Shown here: in pieces, positions 53,058 to 61,430 of the stretch
Layout: every line of letters begins with the position of its first letter
How positions within the stretch are numbered: position 1 is the stretch's first letter
Assembly: GCA_964432565.1 (NCBI GenBank)
Contig: CAYSOA010000009.1
Span: forward strand, 12,946-76,945
Origin: CAIOHW01 sp964432565
GTDB taxonomy: Bacteria; Bdellovibrionota; UBA1018
Direction: 5' to 3'
DNA: 64,000 bases
The notes under the pieces: generated by a model
Database searches by the model: none
What the model saw: the letters and a program-made list of their open reading frames with translations, nothing else
What the model was told of the DNA's origin: nothing
Made by a program: the position numbers and the translations under genes

Positions 53058-54073
53058 CCCGGCTCGTGCCAAACATGGACGGATTCTTTCCCGTTCGTCT
53101 CGGGATGCTCGCCAGCGGTCGCGAGCTTCCCTTTTCGCTCCATCTCTACTTTCCCTCGAACCAGCATCGAATCCTTTGGAAGAACAGGGGCGACTCCCTC
53201 TCGGTTGAGGATGTCGTGCGTCGCCGTCGCTCGGGACTCTCACAGGCATGGGTTCGCGATGACGATCGAAAGGCTGTTGATGAATTCGTGACGACCTTCC
53301 CCTTCCAGACCGAAGAGGCGCGGAGGCTCGCCCTTCTTTTTCTCGACCCGACGCTGGTCCCGTCGCTGGCAGCGGAAGCGCGCTCGCTGGCTCTTCGACT
53401 GCTTCACTCCCCGGATCCGGCGACCCTCGACCGATCACGCGCCCATGCCGCCCGGGTCCTCGCCGAACTGCTCGCCGCGATCCATACTCCGGAAGCCCGG
53501 CTCGCATCCCGCCTCCTGCGATTCTCCCAGGAGTTTCCTGAGATCGAACATCCGCTCTCCGTCTGCACGCTTTCATCCCTTCTGCACCTGGCATTGCTCC
53601 CGGCCGAGAGCGAGTCTTTTCCCGAAACGGCCCTGGCGGCCCTGCTGCATGACCTTGGAGTTCCCTCGATCGAGAACCCGCTCGACGATCCGGCCCATGT
53701 CGAGGCTGCGCCCGAACTGATTCGAGATCAGCTTGCCGACACGCTCGACCGGGACGGCATCGAGCGAGTCACCGCTCTCGTGGCCCGCCACCACCAGCGC
53801 TTCGATGGCAAGGGATACCCTTGCCAGGCCGATGACCCCGGCTTCTCGCGTCAGGCTCAGCTTCTGGCACTGGTCGAGCTGATCGAGACCCACTCGTCGG
53901 AACAGGTGGGTTTTCAAAAACGAACTCTGTTCGAATCGATCGAAGCGCTCGATTCACCGTCCGGACGGCCATCCCTTCAGGGCAGCGTCAGTCCCGACCT
54001 TTTGATTCCCTTACTGGAGTGGGTCCGCCAGCAACGGCCTGCGATAGAGAGCCGGCCACAGAACGGCGCGTGA
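53054..54073 (+). CDS. HD-GYP-type phosphodiesterase
   Basis: A 339-residue protein whose C-terminal half is an HD-GYP domain: HPLSVCTLSSLL (first His), ALLHDLGVPS (HD), VTALVARHHQRFDGKGYP (HH and DGxGYP). The last two elements define HD-GYP proteins, which hydrolyse cyclic di-GMP. The N-terminal 110 residues (VPNMDGFFPVRLGMLASGREL, DDRKAVDEFVTTFP) resemble the DUF3391-like PilZ-flavoured lead of some family members. The spacing and the DLGVPS in place of DIGK mean activity is not certain. Coupled to the upstream gene by ATGA and overlapping the convergent gene by 86 nt. Confidence 0.8.
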   Translation: MTRLVPNMDGFFPVRLGMLASGRELPFSLHLYFPSNQHRILWKNRGDSLSVEDVVRRRRSGLSQAWVRDDDRKAVDEFVTTFPFQTEEARRLALLFLDPTLVPSLAAEARSLALRLLHSPDPATLDRSRAHAARVLAELLAAIHTPEARLASRLLRFSQEFPEIEHPLSVCTLSSLLHLALLPAESESFPETALAALLHDLGVPSIENPLDDPAHVEAAPELIRDQLADTLDRDGIERVTALVARHHQRFDGKGYPCQADDPGFSRQAQLLALVELIETHSSEQVGFQKRTLFESIEALDSPSGRPSLQGSVSPDLLIPLLEWVRQQRPAIESRPQNGA

Positions 54074-54911
54074 AGGTCGCAAAAACTCGGTTGACCCGCT
54101 CTCCCATCTGCCGCCCGAACGCCCTTTCACGGGGGCCACGCACCGCCCAGCGCAATCCCCCGACATGGCCCGCCAGTTCATGCAGCTCGGCGTCGGGGGA
54201 GATTCCGGGGCTTCGCGGCAGCGATGCGCGGACGATGGCCCGACCCGACACCTCGCACTCAAACTCGGTGGCCTCGAGACAGGACAACAGCACCAGGCCG
54301 ACACGGCGAATTCCCTTCAATCGATCGATTGCCGAATCGCGCACCACTTCACTGGCGAGCAGATAGGCGGGAAGCAGTCCCAGCCCCTCGAACAAGCTTC
54401 TCGATGTCTCTCCGCTGGTCGCGGCATCATCGGCCTCTCGAAAGCGCCAGGGAACCACCGCCTGCGTCGATCGTTCGACACTGCCTGAATTTCCTGCAGA
54501 TTCGGAAGGAGGTTTGAACGCGAAGAGCTCGATCGAGCCGTCCTCTTCGAGAACATGCAGGACGCCTCGCGCATCCTCTTCGAGCACGGCCAGTCGCGAG
54601 CCACTGGTCGCCAGCCAGTAAAGTTCGAGAGCCCCCCCTTCAAAGGTCCAGGCTCCCTCTTTTGTGGGACGAGGCGCGAGGCCTGAAAAAACCCACTCTC
54701 CCAGATGGGCGAAGTCCGCCTCGTAGATCGGAGCCCACTTCCAGACCCAAAGCCACTCGCCTTCCCCAAGGTCATCTCGGGGGTACCAGCCTCCCACCTC
54801 GTCCGAGGCGGCGGGTCCCCAGACCGAGATCACCCAGCGCTGCTCGACCCGCTGGGCTGAGGCGCCCTGCCCCCGAAAAAGCAGCTCAGGATCTCGAATT
54901 CTAGCGTTCAT
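53988..54911 (-). CDS. Hypothetical 307-residue protein
   Basis: Not recognised. Starting at MNARIRDPELLF gives a soluble protein. Its first half is Trp-rich (GEWLWVWKWAPIYEADFAHLGEW, with GALELYWLATSGSRLAVLEED), suggesting a beta-sandwich or substrate-binding surface. The second half has GLLPAYLLASEVVRDSAIDRLKGIRRVGLVLLSCLEATEFECEV. There is no signal peptide. The last 86 nt overlap the end of the HD-GYP gene on the other strand, which is long for two genuine genes; the C-terminal tail (GGPTPVRESKGRD) may not be essential. Confidence 0.6.
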   Translation of the reverse strand: MNARIRDPELLFRGQGASAQRVEQRWVISVWGPAASDEVGGWYPRDDLGEGEWLWVWKWAPIYEADFAHLGEWVFSGLAPRPTKEGAWTFEGGALELYWLATSGSRLAVLEEDARGVLHVLEEDGSIELFAFKPPSESAGNSGSVERSTQAVVPWRFREADDAATSGETSRSLFEGLGLLPAYLLASEVVRDSAIDRLKGIRRVGLVLLSCLEATEFECEVSGRAIVRASLPRSPGISPDAELHELAGHVGGLRWAVRGPRERAFGRQMGERVNRVFATFTRRSVAGSLSQAVAGGPTPVRESKGRD

Positions 54912-54964
54912 GCTCAACTTTTCGGTTCCTCAGCTTTCCGCTTGAGCTTGGGCGGCGGACAGGC

Positions 54965-55786
54965 TTGGATGGAGGCGTGAACCGGAGCACCCTGGCCATT
55001 CTGGCTGCCCTCCTGCTGCACCTGCTTTTTTTCGGCTCTGCGCGGCTGGCAGTCCGATTAGCGGAGCTGATCCCCCCCCAGAAGGCCCCTCCTCCCTCCC
55101 TTTTTGTCGAGTTCGACGCCCCGCTACCTCAAGAAAAGCCCCGGCGATTCTTGTGGGCGCGTCCCGACTCGAAGGCCGACCCCACCGAGCCCCCTCCCGA
55201 GGAGGCTCGCTATTTCTCCGACCGCAACCAGCGCGTGGCTCGCGAAACCGTGGCGCCCCGTCGGTCATTCGAAGACCTCTCGCGACTGCAGTCCCAGAGT
55301 CTGAAACGCCGCATTTCGGAAGGGCAGGGAGAGACGAACGCGCCCCTGAGCTCGGCCACCCGCCCTGACCTGCAGGATCTGGTCGATGAGGAGGCCGCGC
55401 AGGGAGCCGAAACCCTGCTGAGTACCGCCAGGAGCGTCCACTACTCCTTTTTTTCAAGAATGTACGAAGCACTGGCTCCAGTCTGGAGAAGCCGGATCAG
55501 CTCGAGCCGCCCCCGTGAGATTCTGCATCCTGGAGACTACACGGTGGTGGCAACGCTCGTCCTCGATGCCGAAGGAAACGTGTTGGGCGTCGAGTTTCAC
55601 GAGCGATCGCCGGTCTCGAATTTCAACGACGCCGTCGTCGAATCAGCCCAAAAAGTGGCCAGGTTTCCAAATCCCCCTCAACTGCTCATCGACGAGCGAA
55701 ATCAGGTGCGCACCCAGTGGAGCTTTACGGTCAGCGTGGGAGAGAACTCGATGCTGCAGTTCGAACCACCTCGAAGAATCCGCTGA
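54965..55786 (+). CDS. TonB-family energy transducer
   Basis: A 273-residue TonB-like protein: N-terminal membrane anchor (LAILAALLLHLLFFGSARLAV), a periplasmic Pro-rich stretch (PPQKAPPPSLFVEFDAPLPQE), and a C-terminal TonB domain (YSFFSRMYEALAPVW, GDYTVVATLVLDAEGNVLGVEFHERSP, FNDAVVESAQKVARFPNPP, WSFTV). It transmits inner-membrane energy to outer-membrane receptors. No ExbB/ExbD or TonB-dependent receptor gene is adjacent, so it may use a motor encoded elsewhere, possibly the TolQ/TolR-like one at 29.8-31.7 kb. The start may be the TTG given here or a GTG 4 codons later. Confidence 0.85.
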   Translation: MDGGVNRSTLAILAALLLHLLFFGSARLAVRLAELIPPQKAPPPSLFVEFDAPLPQEKPRRFLWARPDSKADPTEPPPEEARYFSDRNQRVARETVAPRRSFEDLSRLQSQSLKRRISEGQGETNAPLSSATRPDLQDLVDEEAAQGAETLLSTARSVHYSFFSRMYEALAPVWRSRISSSRPREILHPGDYTVVATLVLDAEGNVLGVEFHERSPVSNFNDAVVESAQKVARFPNPPQLLIDERNQVRTQWSFTVSVGENSMLQFEPPRRIR

Positions 55787-55795
55787 AGTCCGACC

Positions 55796-56587
55796 TCAAC
55801 GCAAAAGGCCCCAGACCAGTGCCGTCAGTGTAGCAGCAATCAGGAGCTGGGCATCCGTGCGCCGAAGAAAGGCCCGGATCGCATCCCTCCAAGTCGTCTC
55901 GGACGGACTGATGCGTCGACTGAGATCCTGCAGAGCCTCGGCAAGCTCCCGAAGTTCACGCTCCTGGTCTTCCTTCGAAAGGTGAGCGCGCGGCACCATG
56001 GCATCCACCTGAAAGTAGAGATCCCGACAACGATTGAGAGCCTGCCGGCAGTCATCGCAGGCCATCAGGTGGTTCTGCAGAAAAATCCGCTCCCGCCCGG
56101 AAAGCTCCTCGTCCAGAAACCGCTGGGTCCAGGGATTCCAGGAATCAAACTCCGGGCAACTGGGCTTGCGTGCAGCGGTTCCGGCGGCCCCGAGCGATGC
56201 CAGCGGCCTGCGGTGATCCAGCGACTGAGACGCGAGATGCACTCGGAGCTTCCATGCCCGTCCGGCCACCTGCTCTTCGGTGCATCCCAGGATGCGAGCC
56301 AGACGCCGGTAGCTCCAGCGCTCCGAATGCAGGGCCGACAGGATCAGGCGCTCTTCGGGGAGCAGGCGAAAAAACGGATCAGCCAGCAGCGCGGAGACGA
56401 TCCCCTCGTTCTCGCGCATGGCGCGGTCCAGGAGCGCACTACTGGCGCGCTCCAGCAGGCGTTCATCCTGAAGTCGAAGCAGGCTGACCAGCTCCAGCGT
56501 TTCGAGCATCCGCCGCCGTGAGATCGCCGGGTCGACCCACAGTGCCTGCCCGATCTGGGCCAGCGATCTCCATTCTTCAAGCTTCAT
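55796..56587 (-). CDS. Sigma-region-4-like and anti-sigma zinc-finger fusion
   Basis: A 263-residue protein starting at MKLEEWRSLAQ. Residues 75-118 (LPEERLILSALHSERWSYRR, then LARILGCTEEQVAGRAWKLR) read like sigma-70 region 4 of ECF factors: the LPxxxR-type lead, a WSYxxLA helix and an HTH second helix. Residues 155-190 carry an anti-sigma zinc finger (ZAS/zf-HC2), with H173-x3-C177-x2-C180 in NHLMACDDC after FLDEELSGRERIFL. A membrane helix ends the chain (247-262, AQLLIAATLTALVWGLL). So one polypeptide joins a sigma-like DNA-binding domain to a membrane-tethered anti-sigma module. No region 2 is evident, so it may be a membrane-bound regulator rather than a full sigma factor. Confidence 0.7.
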   Translation of the reverse strand: MKLEEWRSLAQIGQALWVDPAISRRRMLETLELVSLLRLQDERLLERASSALLDRAMRENEGIVSALLADPFFRLLPEERLILSALHSERWSYRRLARILGCTEEQVAGRAWKLRVHLASQSLDHRRPLASLGAAGTAARKPSCPEFDSWNPWTQRFLDEELSGRERIFLQNHLMACDDCRQALNRCRDLYFQVDAMVPRAHLSKEDQERELRELAEALQDLSRRISPSETTWRDAIRAFLRRTDAQLLIAATLTALVWGLLR

Positions 56588-56853
56588 GCATCCATCCCGC
56601 CCGAAGATCAGCATAAGGGCGAGATTGAAAACTGCCAAAACTTTTGACAGGTGTTGGAAGGACACGCCTGCAAGGAGGGTCCTTCACTTTCAAGAAAGGG
56701 CCTGAAACCGCGAAACACCGATAAAAAGCGTAACAGAAATGCCCGCCTTTTCAGGGTGTTACACGTAGAAAAAGCGAAATTCGACGGCTTCGATCCCTTC
56801 ACGCTGCGGTTGGCCCCGGCGTTGCACAACCTCAACCGAGAGACGAGGAAGTT

Positions 56854-57639
56854 ATGAAGACGCTGAAACACCAGACCCTGACCGCGTGGAGCGCACTGGC
56901 CCTGATGGTAATCACCTCGGGTTGCGGCGGTGAAGCCTATCGCCCGGCGGGCACGGCCCAGAACAACGGACAGAACAACGGTGGCTTTACCGACAACACC
57001 GGAACGGGCGGCACTCCCTGGGTGCCGGGGGACTCCGACCCTGACTGGGGATCAGGTGGCGACACCGGCTCGAGTGACGGGACCACGGATCCCGTCGTCG
57101 TGGTTCCAGCGCCCAGCTACGATTTTGCGGTCACCGGCAAGGGCGGCACCGCCGACACCTTCACGGCACCGATCGTGGATACCGACAATCTGCTTCAGGT
57201 TCGCATCAGTGCCGCTTCTGCAGGGCAGCTCAGCCTGTCTTCGGGTAGCTACTCGAACTTCAGCGCCAACTACGGTTGCGTCGAATACAAGGTCGAGGCC
57301 CTCGGACAGTCGAAATCCACCGGCGTTCTGAGCGTTTCGGGAAACTCTGCTCTGTGTCCTGGAGCGCCCACCTATCGCGATCTCGACTTCTCGAGCAGCC
57401 TGGCCAGTGGCCATAACTCGGTGAACGTGAAGATCACGGAAGTCCGTTATGACTTCTACTGCCTTTGGGCCAAGGACCAGAATGCCGGCTTCGCCTACTA
57501 CTATCCGTACGGAAGCTACTACGGGTACTCCCAGCAGAACGAATCGCTCTTCTGCCCGACCAAGACGGTTTTCAAGAACCATACGGTCAACGGCCGGATG
57601 CAGATTCGAGTGAACGGCACACAGTTCTCATCCTACTGA
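56854..57639 (+). CDS. Gly/Asp-rich lipoprotein of unknown function
   Basis: A 261-residue lipoprotein (lipobox TSGC, Cys24), preceded by GAGGAAG. An Asn/Gly/Thr/Asp-rich linker (about 30-85, e.g. QNNGQNNGGFTDNTGTGGT) leads to a beta-rich domain (AVTGKGGTADTFTAPIVDTDN, ISAASAGQLSLSSGSYSNFS, VNVKITEVRYDFYCLW). The tail is Tyr-rich (YYYPYGSYYGYSQQ). Six cysteines in the domain suggest disulfides. It is likely to be exposed at the cell surface. The promoter region faces the sigma/anti-sigma fusion gene, so that regulator may control it. Confidence 0.75.
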   Translation: MKTLKHQTLTAWSALALMVITSGCGGEAYRPAGTAQNNGQNNGGFTDNTGTGGTPWVPGDSDPDWGSGGDTGSSDGTTDPVVVVPAPSYDFAVTGKGGTADTFTAPIVDTDNLLQVRISAASAGQLSLSSGSYSNFSANYGCVEYKVEALGQSKSTGVLSVSGNSALCPGAPTYRDLDFSSSLASGHNSVNVKITEVRYDFYCLWAKDQNAGFAYYYPYGSYYGYSQQNESLFCPTKTVFKNHTVNGRMQIRVNGTQFSSY

Positions 57640-58684
57640 GAGCGTTGTCGAGGTCGACAGACTGCAACTCCGGGCCCGAGCGCGCGCGCTCGTCGCCGTC
57701 ACTGAAGCCTTTCACGGCTCGAAGAAGGTTCCTCACGGAGCCTCCGCAGTCGTGCCAGAGCCGCTCCCAGCCGGCCTGGGCCGAGTGGTAGGTCGCAAAT
57801 CCCGCCAGGGTGGCATTATTGAGAGTTCGCGCGTCAGGCCAGCTCAGCGCCTTTCGAAGGCGCGAGAGAACAGCCTGCTTTTCCTGAAGCTTCTGGCTGT
57901 CGCTGCGATTCGACTCATAGATCGCCTGGAGCTCCACATATCCGGCATGCAGCAGGCGCTGACGTTGTCGCTCGTCCTCCAGACGCCGCCGATAGGAAGC
58001 GAGAGGCTTCGCGCCAGCGTCGCCCCGAGATTCGAGGTAACGAATGGCGAGTTTCTCACCCAGAAACTGCGCGAGGCTCTCGTTCAGGGTGCTCTGGCCC
58101 TTGATGTGAAGCGTCGAATGTACCGACTCATGAAGCACCACTTCGACCAGATCCCCCAGACCGTCGAGCGTCGGCACCATGGTCGATAGCAGCGGATCTC
58201 GAAACCACCCGAGGGTCGAGTAAGCCCGCGCCGGCCGAAGATCGGCATCGTAACCTGCCTCCTCGAGCCTCCTTCGAAAGCGCTCCCCATCGCCACGGTC
58301 GAACCACCCGAGGTAACTGAAACTTCCGACCACCGGAAAACCCCAGCGCTGCACTTCAAAACGAAGCGGCTCGCAGGCCGTGGCCACCCAGACGACCGCC
58401 GGGCGCTTCAGGTCGACGTACTCCTCGAAGTTCCTCGTGGCTCGAAGTCCCTGCTCTTCGCCGAAGTCCTTGATCGAATCCACCGCTTCGAGCGCCTGCC
58501 GCGTCGGGCGGTCGATCCTGCCCTCTCGAAGCACCGTAGTGATGGGTCGGGCCCGATTGCTGATCTGCAGCTGTCCGAGTGCCGCCTGCCAGAAGTATCC
58601 CGGTCCAATGCCCCCCCCTCGCGGGGTCGAACAACCGGTGGCCAGGACCACGAAAGCCAAAAGGATGAAGATCGAGTATTTCAC
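57587..58684 (-). CDS. Aminopep (COG4324)-type metallopeptidase lipoprotein
   Basis: A 365-residue lipoprotein (lipobox LATGC, Cys18) of the predicted aminopeptidase family (COG4324, Aminopep). It has the zinc motif HESVH, the downstream NESLAQFLGEK (third ligand Glu), and the family sequence RAYSTLGWFRDPLLSTMV. The start is GTG. Gluzincin-like peptidases of this family are conserved in proteobacteria but their substrate is unknown. The gene follows the barrel gene by 4 nt and overlaps the end of the rightward lipoprotein gene by 53 nt. Confidence 0.88.
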   Translation of the reverse strand: MKYSIFILLAFVVLATGCSTPRGGGIGPGYFWQAALGQLQISNRARPITTVLREGRIDRPTRQALEAVDSIKDFGEEQGLRATRNFEEYVDLKRPAVVWVATACEPLRFEVQRWGFPVVGSFSYLGWFDRGDGERFRRRLEEAGYDADLRPARAYSTLGWFRDPLLSTMVPTLDGLGDLVEVVLHESVHSTLHIKGQSTLNESLAQFLGEKLAIRYLESRGDAGAKPLASYRRRLEDERQRQRLLHAGYVELQAIYESNRSDSQKLQEKQAVLSRLRKALSWPDARTLNNATLAGFATYHSAQAGWERLWHDCGGSVRNLLRAVKGFSDGDERARSGPELQSVDLDNALSRMRTVCRSLESASGR

Positions 58685-58688
58685 GTAA

Positions 58689-59261
58689 TCAGAACGAAAC
58701 GGATCCGCCGACGGTCAGTCCGACGTTGTCACGGTAGGTCGAGATCGAGCCCCCCGTGAGGTAGCTCAGTGCCTCGACTCGTAGCCCGAAACCGCGCGTG
58801 ACAAGGATTCGCGACCCGGCCGCGAGAACCACGGTCACTGAATCGGTTCGCGGATTCGGTGACGCCCCATTGGCGTAGGTTCCTGTCGCCTCACGATTAA
58901 GCTGTCCCCCTCCGATCTTGAAGTAAGGCTGGAACCAGGCAAACGTGAAGAGGTTCTGCACCCAGTTCACGCTGTAGACCTTGTCGTGAAACTGGGTATC
59001 TTCGAATCCGATGATCTTGGTGCGATCGACCACGTCCTGAATCGAGAACTCGATGCTGCTTACCGAGCTGAACCGGAGTGCAAAGCTGCCTCCCCAGCGA
59101 CGGTTCCAGCTGAAGTTGCCGGGACTGAAGTTCGTTCGATTGAAAGAAAAACCCGCCGACATTTCGAATCGTTCCGCCCGCGCCTCGCTGGAGGTCATCC
59201 CGACGAGCAACGCCGTGATTGCCATGATCCGAATCCCAACCTTCCCTGTTCCGTGCTTCAT
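58689..59261 (-). CDS. Small outer-membrane beta-barrel protein
   Basis: A 190-residue exported protein starting at MKHGTGKVGIRIM (GTGGAGTGG upstream serves as ribosome-binding site), with signal IMAITALLVGMTSSEARA. Strands alternate in beta-barrel fashion (RFEMSAGFSFNRTNFSPGNF, RWGGSFALRFSSVSSIEFSI, TFAWFQPYFKIGGGQL, SVTVVLAAGSRILVTRGFGL) and the protein ends VGLTVGGSVSF with a terminal Phe, as in BAM substrates. About eight strands fit its size. Operon with the FecR-domain gene upstream and the peptidase lipoprotein downstream. Confidence 0.75.
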   Translation of the reverse strand: MKHGTGKVGIRIMAITALLVGMTSSEARAERFEMSAGFSFNRTNFSPGNFSWNRRWGGSFALRFSSVSSIEFSIQDVVDRTKIIGFEDTQFHDKVYSVNWVQNLFTFAWFQPYFKIGGGQLNREATGTYANGASPNPRTDSVTVVLAAGSRILVTRGFGLRVEALSYLTGGSISTYRDNVGLTVGGSVSF

Positions 59262-59312
59262 CCACTCCACCGTGAGTGTTTCCTTTCGTGAGGCTTCCCG
59301 CGACTTTCGCCG

Positions 59313-60377
59313 CTAATCCGAGGACGAGATCTTTCCCAGCTCCTCGATCAACTTTTCTCTCCGACGCGCCTGCTCGGCAGCCGCCTTCCGGGCCAGGCGC
59401 TCTTCGAGCTGCTCGGCCTCGATCACCTTCAGTCGCCTTCCGGCCGGCTTTCGAGAGGTTCCACGAAGCACCTTCTTCTGGAACTCCTGCGTCAGCTTCG
59501 GGGTCGACTCGTCGACCTGATGCCGATGATAGTCCCCCACGACGTCCATGGCTGCTCCTGGCGATGCGGCTGACGTCGCGGAAGAGGAAGCCGGCATCCT
59601 CCCCGTCACACCGTTCTCGATGCTTCTGCCGACTGCGGCGGGAAAAACACGGCGCTGTCGCAGGAGAGCCACCTTCACGGCGCGCTCGAACTTCTTCTCC
59701 GGCAGGGCAAGATCCTTCAGAACGGGCTTCAGCGAAGCGACCGTGATCGCCCGCGGATCGCGCGGAAGCAGTCGTGGCAGCGTCAGGTCGAGGATGCTCG
59801 ACTCCCCTTCCCGAACCGTGACCTGGCTCTCGGGCTGAAAGCGATTCTCGAGGCTGCCGACCTGATCGAGCACCACCCACTGGGTCGATTCTTTTTCGGG
59901 ATTGTAAATGAGTAGCGCCGATCCGAGCTTCAGCCGAGCGCGACCGTTGGGCGTGATTCCCTCGAAGGCCTGCGCGTCGCCAAAAGCTTGAACGTGGACG
60001 ATGCCGCGGAGCACGCTCAGATCGGCCTCTTCTTCGCGAAGTTGAATGAACGAGTTTTTGCTCAGTCGAACACGATGTCCATTACGATGGCGAATCTCGA
60101 CCCACCCCAGGCTGCTCGAAACCCAGCCGTTGCAGTCCACGGCCCGACCCTCGGATGCCTCATGAACATGAACACGGGAAGGATCGAGCACGAAGGCCTC
60201 GCCAGCCGACTTCTCAACCACGCCACAGGGAGCAGATCTCTGCTCGGTCCCGGCGGGAACGCCCTCTGCAAACGACGACAGGGCAGTCGCGGCACTGCTC
60301 AAAATCAGCATACCGAAAATCGCTGAAAAGCCGAAACGGGTTCGATCAGTGGTGCTTCGATGCCGGCACGCGAACAC
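59313..60377 (-). CDS. FecR-domain exported protein
   Basis: The GTG giving VFACRHRSTTDRTRF was chosen because AGGAGG precedes it; this gives 354 residues and a signal or anchor segment (FSAIFGMLILSSAATALSSFA). Residues 85-160 form a FecR-type domain: GWVEIRHRNGHRVRLSKNSFIQLREEEADLSVLRGIVHVQA, with the typical V-x-L-x-x-x-S pattern. The C-terminal half is a charged coiled coil (EAEQLEERLARKAAAEQARRREKLIEEL). True FecR regulators have a cytoplasmic anti-sigma part, which is missing here, so this is probably a periplasmic structural protein. It overlaps the upstream TPR gene's stop by 32 nt. Confidence 0.75.
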   Translation of the reverse strand: MFACRHRSTTDRTRFGFSAIFGMLILSSAATALSSFAEGVPAGTEQRSAPCGVVEKSAGEAFVLDPSRVHVHEASEGRAVDCNGWVSSSLGWVEIRHRNGHRVRLSKNSFIQLREEEADLSVLRGIVHVQAFGDAQAFEGITPNGRARLKLGSALLIYNPEKESTQWVVLDQVGSLENRFQPESQVTVREGESSILDLTLPRLLPRDPRAITVASLKPVLKDLALPEKKFERAVKVALLRQRRVFPAAVGRSIENGVTGRMPASSSATSAASPGAAMDVVGDYHRHQVDESTPKLTQEFQKKVLRGTSRKPAGRRLKVIEAEQLEERLARKAAAEQARRREKLIEELGKISSSD

Positions 60378-61430
60378 GAGGCCCTCCTGATTCACCAGAG
60401 TTGAAGTTGATCCAGCGCGCTTCGGGCGAGCGCGGATGATGCTCAACCAGTTCGGCCATCCACTTCTGGGCTGCCTTCTTCTGGCCGCGCTGCTGGGCAA
60501 CGACGGCCTTCCAGAGACGAGCCTGGGCAAAATGCTTGAGATCCTGCTCGGAGGGATGCTCCGCCCCGCCGGCATCCGAAAGAATTCGGTCAAAGTAGGT
60601 GCCAGCCATGTCCCAGTTCTTCAGGCGGTACCAGTTGATTCCAGTCAAGAGACGATGTGCATGGGTCTGGTACATCGGCTCCTTCGACATTTCAGACAGC
60701 ATCGTGAAAATGACGGCAGACTTCTCGTATTCCCCCGCCTCGAACTGGCTCACTGCCAATGCATGCAGCTGTCGCGGCAGAAGGTGCGTCGGCGGCTTGT
60801 AGGCGATGCTGGCCAGGGTGCGCCCCACGCGTGTACCCGCCTTCTTGTCGACCTGGGAAGCATAGGCTTCGGTCAGCTCGCGGGCCTTGGAGACCTCTTG
60901 TTCGAAGCGGCCCGCCTCGAGCCTGAGGCGCAACTGCGCCACTTCAAGCCGAAGGCGCTGGTTTTCGAGGTCCAGCCGTCGAATTTCTTGAACGGTCGAA
61001 TGAATGTTTTTGGCCGCCTGCCAGAAGCGCCCAAAGAAACCGGTGTGCTGCTGGGCGGGATGCTCGGAGTGAGTCGCGTGCTCCGACGCCGGAGCTCGGT
61101 CCTCGTCGCCATGAGCGTCGCCATGAGGCGCTTCNNNNNNNNNNNNNNNNNNNNNNNNNNNNNNNNNNNNNNNNNNNNNNNNNNNNNNNNNNNNNNNNNN
61201 NNNNNNNNNNNNNNNNNNNNNNNNNNNNNNNNNNGAGCGTCGCCATGAGGCGCTTCACCGTGTCCCGCGGCGGCATGAGCGTCGCCATGCTCGCCTCCCG
61301 CCTTGCCTATTTTCGAAAAGAAAACTCCCCCACCGGCAATCGCCAAAATACCGACGGCAGCGATCAACATCGCCTTCTTGTTTTCCTTCAGCTTTTGAAT
61401 CGCTCCTGCCACAGGTTGCACCCTCTTCAT
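60346..61430 (-). CDS. Membrane-anchored His-rich TPR protein, gap inside
   Basis: One gene interrupted by an assembly gap. The start MKRVQPVAGAIQKLKENKK leads to a membrane helix (AMLIAAVGILAIAGGGVFF) and a His/Gly-rich linker (GEHGDAHAAAGHGEAPHGDA). After the gap the same repeat motif resumes (EAPHGDAHGDED, EHATHSEHP) in the frame of the C-terminal part: a coiled coil (TVQEIRRLDLENQRLRLEV) and TPR-like pairs (SQFEAGEYEKSAVIFTMLSE, NWYRLKNWDMAGTYFDRIL). The apparent frame change is due to the 100-N placeholder. The His-rich segment could bind metal ions. First gene of the operon with the FecR protein, barrel and peptidase. Confidence 0.7.
61113..61256. repeat. Direct repeat flanking an assembly gap
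   Basis: The 22-bp sequence at 61113-61134 recurs exactly at 61235-61256, on each side of 100 N. It encodes the EAPHGDA unit of the His-rich linker. Identical ends suggest that an assembler stopped at a tandem array, so the true copy number is unknown. Confidence 0.8.
61135..61234. other. Assembly gap of exactly 100 N
   Basis: The exact length of 100 marks a placeholder for a gap of unknown size rather than a measured distance. Confidence 0.97.

Noticed and set aside
56730..56762. GTAACA...TGTTAC inverted repeat upstream of the Gly/Asp-rich lipoprotein
   Set aside because: Six-base arms 21 nt apart are weak evidence. It could be an operator for the sigma/anti-sigma fusion, but I cannot support that from one copy.
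60873..61430. Apparent frameshift in the His-rich TPR gene
   Set aside because: The frame difference on the two sides arises because the gap is padded with exactly 100 N, which is not a multiple of three. The real gap length is unknown.
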